From positions 1-12,232 of the forward strand of contig DCIW01000248.1 in NCBI GenBank assembly GCA_002317225.1: DNA of 12,232 bases, read 5' to 3'. The notes below the pieces were generated by a model, which saw nothing but the letters and a program-made list of their open reading frames with translations, did no database searches and had not been told where the DNA came from. A program made the translations under genes and the position numbers. Of the stretch, positions 1-5,316 are shown in pieces. Position 1 is the stretch's first letter; each line of letters starts with the position of its first letter. The DNA is from Prevotellaceae bacterium UBA1716 (GTDB lineage Bacteria > Bacteroidota > Bacteroidia > Bacteroidales > Bacteroidaceae).

Positions 1-152
1 TAATGGTGCTTAAGTCGGAAAACGAGCGAGTCCTTCTGCTGAGGAGTAAGGTCCAATATGTGGATAGAATCGGAGTCTGCAACTGCTATGTCCTGTGCTT
101 GCATAGTACAGAACATGAATGCATACATGATATAGAAAAGGAACCGTCTCAT
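1..152 (-). CDS. Unidentified exported protein, N-terminal 50 codons only (runs off left edge)
   Basis: Reading leftward from the ATG at 152-150, an open frame continues to the window edge without a stop. It begins MRRFLFYIMYAFMFCTMQAQ, which has a basic N-terminus, a hydrophobic core of about 14 residues and a likely signal peptidase I site after AQA/QA. The mature part starts DIAVADSDSIHILDLTPQQK and looks soluble. The start codon overlaps the stop of the upstream U32 gene as ATGA (149-152), which suggests translational coupling and a shared mRNA. No lipobox is present, so the protein is predicted to be periplasmic or outer-membrane rather than a lipoprotein. I do not recognise the family from 50 residues. 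The reading frame is well supported by the signal peptide and the overlap; the function is unknown. Confidence 0.72.
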   Translation of the reverse strand, partial: MRRFLFYIMYAFMFCTMQAQDIAVADSDSIHILDLTPQQKDSLVFRLKHH

Positions 153-1909
153 ACCAAATAAAGTTTCATTAAACAATTCTTGCAATCAAACTCCAATCGG
201 AACTCCTTACCATTGCCCAATCGTAATCGGAGGTCTTGAGGCTTGCCTCCTTCCTTGAGACAAATGCCCAATTGACGACGAATACAATGGTGGCAAATCA
301 TCGCAGGAATCTCTCTGTCGTGAGTGAGTTCGAATGGGCGTTCTCTTTCGATGGTGATAGGGGAGTGCTCTTGTTCGATTTGAGGATAGAAATGAGTTCG
401 TTCTGCTATCAATGCTTCGGTGAGTTCGCGTCTCCATGAAGAAAGGAGAGAAGAAGGAATGAAATAGTTCTTCTTCAATTGGATGTCAACCTGGCGAGCT
501 TCAAAGATAGTATCACCAAGTTTGCTCAATTGGCGTTCTATATTTTCTTTTTGATGAGAACGGGCAAGTTCGAAGTCTTGGTCGATTGAAACCGAAACCT
601 CAAAACCATCTTCATCAATCATCTTCACTTCATTCTCATTGATAATGATATCAACGAATATCTTTCTTTCAGCCGAAGGCTTACTTAGTATCTTATCCCA
701 CTCTATATCTTGATTGCGGAAATACTTGATGCCAGGAGTGGGCACAAACTTATCTACATTGCCGATACGGAAACCTTGCAATTCTCCTTTCTTATCGATA
801 TAGCAGAGGCCATCACCATTGTGAAGAGCCCCCCGTCCCCCCAAGGGGGAGTTGGTTGCACGTAGATTCAATGGTTCGCCCATTGACTTTGGTGTGTCGA
901 AGTTTGCATCGGGCTTGTTTACATTCTTCACAAAACCACGATTGAAACTCTTCCACACATTTGGTTCGAACTTCAGATTGACATGACCGCTTGCCCTACG
1001 AGCGAACTTGCCCGGATGCTTCGCAATCACAGCATCAAGAGCCTTACTATAAGCCGCGGTCACATTCTTCACATAGTCCACATCCTTCAGTCTACCTTCA
1101 ATCTTGAACGAAGTAGCACCTGCAAGCATTAAGGCTTCGAGATTGGCAAGTTGGTTGTTGTCATGAAGAGACAATAAGTATCCACTCTTCAGTACTTTAC
1201 CATCTCTGCGCATGCCCTCCCCCTTCGGGGGCTGGGGGGCCACTAAATCAAACTTCATTCGGCAAACCTGAGCACATTCTCCTCTATTAGCACTTCTTCC
1301 GAAGAGCGCCTCACTAGCATTACATCTTCCGCTCAATCCCACACAAAGTGCTCCATGCACGAACACCTCAAGTTCTACCTCGGGACAAGCGTTATGTATT
1401 TCGTTGATTTTATCAACGGTCAACTCCCTCGCAAGCACCACTTGAGGAAAACCTAACTCGCTCAAGTATTTCACCTTCTCCACAGTACGATTATCCATCT
1501 GTGTACTTGCATGGAGTGGGATAGGGGGCAGATTCATAGCAAGGATACGCATGTCTTGAATGATAAGAGCATCCACATGAATCTCCCAAAGTTTCCAAAT
1601 GAGTTTCTCTACTTTCTCAACCTCTTCATCATAAATAATCGTATTGACCGTAACATAAACTCTTGCCCTATAAAGATGTGCAAACTCCACCAACTTAGCA
1701 ATATCCTCAACACTATTTCCCGCTGCTGCTCTTGCACCAAAAGATGGCCCACCAATATAAACAGCATCAGCACCGTGACGAATTGCCTCGATGCCGATAT
1801 CTGCTGTTTTAGCGGGAGCAAGAAGTTCAACAAAGCCCCCTCCAACTCCCCCAAAAGGGGAGAGCTTGTGGTTACTAACATAAAGGGAGTTGTTGCTGTT
1901 TCTTTCCAT
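149..1909 (-). CDS. rlhA: U32-family protein, RlhA-like 23S rRNA C2501 hydroxylation enzyme, carrying three palindromic repeat insertions
   Basis: The 586-residue protein is annotated as 'peptidase U32' in many genomes, but it matches E. coli RlhA (5-hydroxycytidine at 23S rRNA C2501) better than the shorter tRNA hydroxylase TrhP. Shared segments include HGADAVYIGGPSFGAR, QDMRIL, HASTQ, VLARELT, HGALC and GRSANRGECAQVCR. Four conserved cysteines lie at about residues 189, 196, 212 and 216. A C-terminal cysteine group (about 539, 542, 550, 576, 579) resembles a metal or Fe-S site. The frame can be opened further to a TTG at 1930, but ATG 1909 is preferred. Relative to RlhA there are three foreign stretches encoded by GC-rich palindromes: residues 15-26, 223-233 and 353-361. 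About 35 residues before the C-terminal cysteines also seem absent. The gene lies 65 bases after metA and its stop overlaps the next start. Function is inferred from homology; activity with the inserts is untested. Confidence 0.88.
   Translation of the reverse strand: MERNSNNSLYVSNHKLSPFGGVGGGFVELLAPAKTADIGIEAIRHGADAVYIGGPSFGARAAAGNSVEDIAKLVEFAHLYRARVYVTVNTIIYDEEVEKVEKLIWKLWEIHVDALIIQDMRILAMNLPPIPLHASTQMDNRTVEKVKYLSELGFPQVVLARELTVDKINEIHNACPEVELEVFVHGALCVGLSGRCNASEALFGRSANRGECAQVCRMKFDLVAPQPPKGEGMRRDGKVLKSGYLLSLHDNNQLANLEALMLAGATSFKIEGRLKDVDYVKNVTAAYSKALDAVIAKHPGKFARRASGHVNLKFEPNVWKSFNRGFVKNVNKPDANFDTPKSMGEPLNLRATNSPLGGRGALHNGDGLCYIDKKGELQGFRIGNVDKFVPTPGIKYFRNQDIEWDKILSKPSAERKIFVDIIINENEVKMIDEDGFEVSVSIDQDFELARSHQKENIERQLSKLGDTIFEARQVDIQLKKNYFIPSSLLSSWRRELTEALIAERTHFYPQIEQEHSPITIERERPFELTHDREIPAMICHHCIRRQLGICLKEGGKPQDLRLRLGNGKEFRLEFDCKNCLMKLYLV
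827..855 (-). repeat. GC-rich palindromic repeat, copy A (inside the U32/RlhA gene)
   Basis: On the plus strand the core is CCCCC-AA-GGGGG (838-849), preceded by a second C-run at 829-834. In the orientation of the gene it encodes NSPLGGRGA (residues 353-361), just before the conserved NGDGL motif. The orientation matches copy C. No stop codon occurs in any of the six frames. E. coli RlhA, recalled from memory, has a strand-forming stretch of about 19 residues here, against 15 in this protein, so this copy seems to replace sequence rather than simply add to it. Confidence 0.75.
1214..1240 (+). repeat. GC-rich palindromic repeat, copy B (inside the U32/RlhA gene, opposite orientation)
   Basis: The core hairpin is CCCCC-TTC-GGGGG (1219-1231), followed by the second G-run at 1234-1239. 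It is oriented opposite to the gene, so it is translated from its complementary strand as VAPQPPKGEGM (residues 223-233). It sits between CRMKFDL and DGKVLKSGYLLSLHD. E. coli RlhA has only a short turn at this place, so this is a clean in-frame insertion of about 11-12 residues. There are no stop codons in any frame. Confidence 0.8.
1835..1864 (-). repeat. GC-rich palindromic repeat, copy C (5' end of the U32/RlhA gene)
   Basis: On the plus strand CTCCCCC-AAAA-GGGGAG spans 1846-1862, with an extra C-run at 1836-1840. It encodes KLSPFGGVGGGF (residues 15-26), directly ahead of the family's usual N-terminal VELLAPA. It has the same orientation and reading frame as copy A (SP-L/F-GG). A possible longer pairing exists between CAACTCCC (1843-1850) and GGGAGTTG (1885-1892), so the whole 1843-1892 stretch near the translation start could fold. 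Confidence 0.78.
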
Positions 1910-1944
1910 AATAGGTAACAATACGCTCAAAGTATATACAAGTT

Positions 1945-1973
1945 CCTCCCCTTTGGGGAGGTTAGGTGGGGCT
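1945..1973 (+). repeat. GC-rich palindromic repeat, copy D (metA-U32 junction)
   Basis: This is the most symmetric copy: CCTCCCC-TTT-GGGGAGG (1945-1961), a perfect 7-bp stem, followed by GTTAGGTGGGGCT. It lies in the 65-base gap between the metA stop (1975-1977) and the U32 start. Unlike the three copies inside the gene it contains stop triplets (TAG on plus, TAA on minus), as expected if only coding copies must remain open. No T-run follows it in the direction of transcription, so it is not a standard terminator. It could affect mRNA processing or stability between the two genes. Confidence 0.8.
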
Positions 1974-1974
1974 C

Positions 1975-2895
1975 CTATTCCTTTATATCATTGATATTAT
2001 ACGGAGTCTCTTGATATACATAATAGTTCAACCAGTTAGTGTAGAGCAAGTTTGCTGCTGCTCTCCATCGAACTATTGGGTCTTTTGAAGGGTCGTCATT
2101 AGGATAGTAATGACTTGGCATATTGATAGGGAGTCCTTTTGCGATATCACGCTTGTACTCGCTATCGAGAGTGAGTGGAGAGTATTCGAGATGGCAAGTG
2201 ATAAAGAATTCACGACCATTTCGAGCCTCTACGATTGTGACACCAGCCTTTTCACTTTCTGCAATGATATGAAGTCCTGGGACTTTCTCAATGTCTTCTC
2301 TCTTGATACCGCAATGGCGGCTATGTGGAGCAAAAAATACATCATCGAATCCACGGAAGATAGGAAGTTCTGGAGCAAGCATATTATGCTCAAATACACC
2401 AAAGACCTTTGCAGGAGTGTTGAACTTTGGAATTCCATAGAAATGGTACAAGCCTGCAAAAGCAGCCCAGCACACATAGATAGTAGAAGTAACGTGCGAG
2501 TGAGCCCAGTTGAATACTTCCTGAAGCTCTTGCCAATAAGTCACTTCTTCGTAATCCATAAATTCGAGAGGAGCACCAGTCACGATAAGACCATCGTACT
2601 TCTCTTTCTTCATATCCTCAAAGTTGCGATAGAACTCAAGCATGTGTTCGATTGGAGTATTCTTTGAGGTGTGAGACTTAATTTTCATGAACTCCACCTG
2701 AATTTGAAGTGCAGAGTTCGAAAGGATGCGGATAAAGTCAGTCTCGGTTGTAATCTTTATCGGCATCAGATTGAGCATAGCGAGTCGAAGAGGGCGGATC
2801 TGTTGCGAATCCGCTCTCTTATAACCCATTGTGAATATGTTTTCCTGCTTTAGTACATCAACTGCAGGAAGATTGTCTGGAAGAATTAGAGGCAT
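1975..2895 (-). CDS. metA: Homoserine O-acyltransferase MetA, predicted acetyl-CoA type
   Basis: The protein has 306 residues, close to the 309 of E. coli MetA. It activates homoserine in the first committed step of methionine synthesis. The catalytic set is visible: nucleophile Cys142 in VCWAAFAGLYHFYGI, and His235 and Glu237 in CHLEYSP. Residue 111, in TGAPLEFMDYEEV, is glutamate. In studied MetA proteins Glu111 goes with acetyl-CoA (as in Bacillus cereus) and Gly111 with succinyl-CoA (as in E. coli). The product is therefore predicted to be O-acetylhomoserine, although automatic annotation usually says succinyltransferase. The ATG at 2895-2893 overlaps the leuB stop by one base (TAATG), so the gene is probably translationally coupled to leuB. 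No SAM riboswitch fits in the zero-length junction; control would have to come from the leuB promoter. Confidence 0.96.
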   Translation of the reverse strand: MPLILPDNLPAVDVLKQENIFTMGYKRADSQQIRPLRLAMLNLMPIKITTETDFIRILSNSALQIQVEFMKIKSHTSKNTPIEHMLEFYRNFEDMKKEKYDGLIVTGAPLEFMDYEEVTYWQELQEVFNWAHSHVTSTIYVCWAAFAGLYHFYGIPKFNTPAKVFGVFEHNMLAPELPIFRGFDDVFFAPHSRHCGIKREDIEKVPGLHIIAESEKAGVTIVEARNGREFFITCHLEYSPLTLDSEYKRDIAKGLPINMPSHYYPNDDPSKDPIVRWRAAANLLYTNWLNYYVYQETPYNINDIKE

Positions 2896-3974
2896 TACTT
2901 ATTCTTGATATAGTCTACAATCCACTGTCCAACTTCCTTAGTGCCATACTTGCCAGCACCTTCAACCTGGATTTCAGGAGTACGAACATTCTGGTCGAGA
3001 GAAGCGTCTACTGCTTCACGGATGAGAGCTCCTTCTTCCTTGAGATTGAAGTATTCGAAAAGCATAGCTACAGAAAGAATCTGAGCTAGTGGGTTAGCGA
3101 TGTTAAGACCCTTACCCTGTGGCCAAGAACCGTGGATTGGTTCGAATACAGGAGTTGAAGAACCTGTAGAAGCAGATGGGAGAAGACCCATAGAACCTGT
3201 TATAACAGAACCTTCATCAGTAAGGATATCACCGAATGTGTTTTCAGTTACCATTACGTCGAAGAACTTAGGATCTTGAATCATACGCATTGCAGCGTTG
3301 TCAACATACATGTAGTCAGTCTCAACGTCTGGATACTGAGGAGCCATTTCCTGAGCAATCTTTCTCCAAAGACGAGAACTTGCAAGCACGTTAGCCTTAT
3401 CAACAACAGTAAGGTGCTTACGACGCTGCTGAGCATACTGATAACCTACCTTGAGGATACGCTCAACTTCAGGACGAGTATAGTAGTTTGTGTCGAGAGC
3501 CTCTTCAACACCATCTTCGTTGATTGTTGGTTCAACCTTCTTACCGAAGTACATACCACCAGTGAGCTCACGGATACAAATGAAGTCAGCACCACGAACG
3601 ATTTCATCCTTCAATGGAGACTTGTGGATAAGGCAGTCGAATGTAGTTACAGGACGAACATTTGCATAGAGACCGAGTTTCTTACGCATTGCAAGAAGTC
3701 CCTGCTCTGGACGAACCTTAGCAGAAGGGTTATTGTCAAACTTAGGGTCACCAACTGAAGCGAAGAGAACAGCATCTGCCTCCTCACAAATCTTGAAAGT
3801 CTCCTCTGGGAATGGATCACCTACCTCATCGATAGCGTGAGCACCACAGAGTGCTTCCTTGTATGATACTTTGTGTCCAAACTTCTCAGCAATAGCAGAG
3901 CAAACGGCTACGCCTTGCTCCATGATCTCTGGTCCGATACCGTCACCAGCGAGAACTGCAATTTTCAAATCCAT
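2895..3974 (-). CDS. leuB: 3-isopropylmalate dehydrogenase
   Basis: The 359-residue enzyme oxidises and decarboxylates 3-isopropylmalate in leucine synthesis. Family marks are QGLLAMRKKLGLYANVRP (substrate arginines), IRELTGGMYFG with catalytic Tyr142, VDKANVL with Lys193, DNAAM (Asp225), and NTFGDILTDEGS with metal-binding Asp249 and Asp253. The cofactor segment reads EPIHGSWPQGKGLNIANP. The Asp that binds the NAD ribose in the Thermus enzyme (GSAPD) is Gln here, which may be a lineage trait. leuB is the first gene of its unit, with its own promoter at 4025-4057 and a leader of about 47 nt. leuA, leuC and leuD are not beside it in this window. The leader has no run of Leu codons or attenuator hairpin. 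Confidence 0.97.
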   Translation of the reverse strand: MDLKIAVLAGDGIGPEIMEQGVAVCSAIAEKFGHKVSYKEALCGAHAIDEVGDPFPEETFKICEEADAVLFASVGDPKFDNNPSAKVRPEQGLLAMRKKLGLYANVRPVTTFDCLIHKSPLKDEIVRGADFICIRELTGGMYFGKKVEPTINEDGVEEALDTNYYTRPEVERILKVGYQYAQQRRKHLTVVDKANVLASSRLWRKIAQEMAPQYPDVETDYMYVDNAAMRMIQDPKFFDVMVTENTFGDILTDEGSVITGSMGLLPSASTGSSTPVFEPIHGSWPQGKGLNIANPLAQILSVAMLFEYFNLKEEGALIREAVDASLDQNVRTPEIQVEGAGKYGTKEVGQWIVDYIKNK

Positions 3975-4024
3975 AATCTTTTTATCTTATTTTGTTTGTT
4001 AGTTGAATTCTTTTTATTCGGACT

Positions 4025-4057
4025 GCAAAGTTACGACAATCATACCGAATAACAAAA
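4025..4057 (-). promoter_or_regulatory. Bacteroidota-type promoter for leuB-metA-U32
   Basis: On the minus strand a -33-like TTTTG (4057-4053) is followed after 19 bases by TAACTTTGC (4033-4025), an exact match to the Bacteroidota -7 consensus TAnnTTTGC. The predicted transcript start is near 4020, leaving a leader of about 47 nt before the leuB ATG. Confidence 0.72.
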
Positions 4058-4058
4058 T

Positions 4059-4078
4059 TATAAGTTAAAAAACTTATA
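4059..4078. repeat. Perfect inverted repeat between divergent promoters, possible operator
   Basis: TATAAGTT-AAAA-AACTTATA is a perfect 8-bp inverted repeat. It lies immediately upstream of the -33 element of the leuB promoter and about 115 bases from the efflux promoter. The position suits an operator or activator site, but AT-rich palindromes also occur by chance in such regions. No regulator gene is present in the window. Confidence 0.35.
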
Positions 4079-4192
4079 TAAACCCTTCTTATCTCCCTTG
4101 TGGAAAGTACAAAAAAGGACAAATATGATTAAATACGACTATTGGAACACTACAAACGTACGAAAAATACATTTTTATCATTAAAAAATTAC

Positions 4193-4201
4193 TAACTTTG
4201 C
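4193..4201 (+). promoter_or_regulatory. Bacteroidota-type -7 element for the RND efflux operon
   Basis: TAACTTTGC is an exact match to TAnnTTTGC and identical to the leuB -7 element. The upstream -33 region (around 4172-4178) has only a T-run, without a clear TTG. The predicted start near 4205 gives a leader of about 60 nt. The rest of the 290-base divergent region (3975-4264) is AT-rich and shows no gene or riboswitch. Confidence 0.65.
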
Positions 4202-4264
4202 ACGCGATTTCGAACAGAAGCCTTTATTCAAAGGTAAATTCCAGAATAGAAAACAATTTTTGAT

Positions 4265-5305
4265 ATGATTAATATTGACAAAATGAAAATGATTGCAACC
4301 CTTTTCGTTGCAACCCTACTTGTCTCATGTGGTAATGGAAAAGATAAGGAGGCAAACACTCCACTTGAGGTTGATACCGAAGTTGTCGGACCGGCTTCGA
4401 GTGTTACAAAAGGCTCCTATGTAGGAGTCGTTGAAGAGAGTGCAAGCACAGCGGTCAGCTTTACCGGAATGGGTGTGATAACGATGATGAATGTGAGTGA
4501 AGGTCAACTTGTTAGTCGAGGACAGCTTATTGCTAAGATGGACGCTCAGCAGAGCCTTAATGCTGTGAAGGCAGCTGAGGCACAGATGAAGCAGGCTAAC
4601 GATGCCCTTGCAAGACTCCAGCAGCTCCATGACAAGAATTCGCTTCCTGACATCAAGTGGGTGGAAGTGCAGAGTCAGGTGGCTCAGGCCCAGTCGCAAC
4701 TTGATATGACAAAAAAGGCACTCCAAGATTGTTCGCTTACCGCTCCCGTATCGGGAATTGTAGGCAAGAAGATGCTCAGTGCGGGTGAGACAGCACTCCC
4801 AAGTCAGGCCGTCTGTACAATTCTTAATATTAATAATGTGAAGGTTAAGGTGAGCATCCCTGAAAAGGAAATCGCCTCAATCACCCCTTCAACAGCCACT
4901 TCCATCAGCGTTGATGCCCTCGAAGGAGAAACTTTCGTTGGCGGACGCATCGAAAAAGGAGTGACAGCAGATGCCATCACACACACTTACGATATCCGAA
5001 TCAATCTCTCCAATCCGGGACAGCGACTCCTCCCAGGAATGGTTGCATCGGTTGATATCCAGAATGGTAACTCAAAAGCCGAAGCTGAAAGTGCAACTAT
5101 TACAGTTCCTGTTCGTTCCGTCCAGCAGAGTGCTGACGGAAAGCATTTCGTTTGGGTGGTGAAAGATGGTAAGGCACATCGCCAGAACATCACTCTCGGA
5201 GAGACATTTGGCAACCGTATTGAGATTCTTTCTGGTGTAAAGAGTGGTGAGAATGTCATCACTGCAGGATACCAGAAAGTGAGCGAAGGAAGTGCAGTAA
5301 AGTGA
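4265..5305 (+). CDS. RND efflux periplasmic adaptor (membrane fusion protein), lipoprotein
   Basis: The 346-residue adaptor joins the inner-membrane pump to the outer-membrane channel. The N-terminus ends in a lipobox, LLVSC, with Cys22 as the predicted lipid-anchored residue. The ATG at 4283 (MKMIATLFVATLLVSC) is an equally good start and gives a more typical lipoprotein signal. The lipoyl domain is split in the usual way: VSFTGMGVITMMNVSEGQLVSRG (about 65-86) and TAPVSGIVGKKMLSAGET (about 159-176). These flank a helical hairpin (about 97-155) rich in Ala, Gln and Lys that should dock on the channel. A beta-barrel domain follows (VKVKVSIPEKEI, GMVASVDI) and then a membrane-proximal domain (VPVRSVQQ to the end). 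It is first in an adaptor-pump-channel operon, 11 bases before the pump. The substrate cannot be told from the sequence. Confidence 0.93.
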   Translation: MINIDKMKMIATLFVATLLVSCGNGKDKEANTPLEVDTEVVGPASSVTKGSYVGVVEESASTAVSFTGMGVITMMNVSEGQLVSRGQLIAKMDAQQSLNAVKAAEAQMKQANDALARLQQLHDKNSLPDIKWVEVQSQVAQAQSQLDMTKKALQDCSLTAPVSGIVGKKMLSAGETALPSQAVCTILNINNVKVKVSIPEKEIASITPSTATSISVDALEGETFVGGRIEKGVTADAITHTYDIRINLSNPGQRLLPGMVASVDIQNGNSKAEAESATITVPVRSVQQSADGKHFVWVVKDGKAHRQNITLGETFGNRIEILSGVKSGENVITAGYQKVSEGSAVK

Positions 5306-5316
5306 TTTAGTGAGCA

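Noticed and set aside
149..1909. The U32 gene as a pseudogene disrupted by repeats
   Set aside because: The frame is open throughout, all conserved cysteine motifs remain, and all three repeats keep the reading frame.
1928..1939. A promoter for the U32 gene (TATACTTTG on the minus strand)
   Set aside because: The spacing within the -7 element is off by one base from TAnnTTTG, and the -33 position falls in repeat copy D with no TTG.
827..1973. The GC-rich repeats as a CRISPR array or as terminators
   Set aside because: Spacing is irregular, orientation is mixed, three copies are inside a coding sequence, and none is followed by a T-run in the direction of transcription.
4221..4234. A small hairpin (CCTTT-ATTC-AAAGG) in the efflux leader as a riboswitch or attenuator
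   Set aside because: It has only five weak base pairs and no alternative partner, and resembles no riboswitch family I know.
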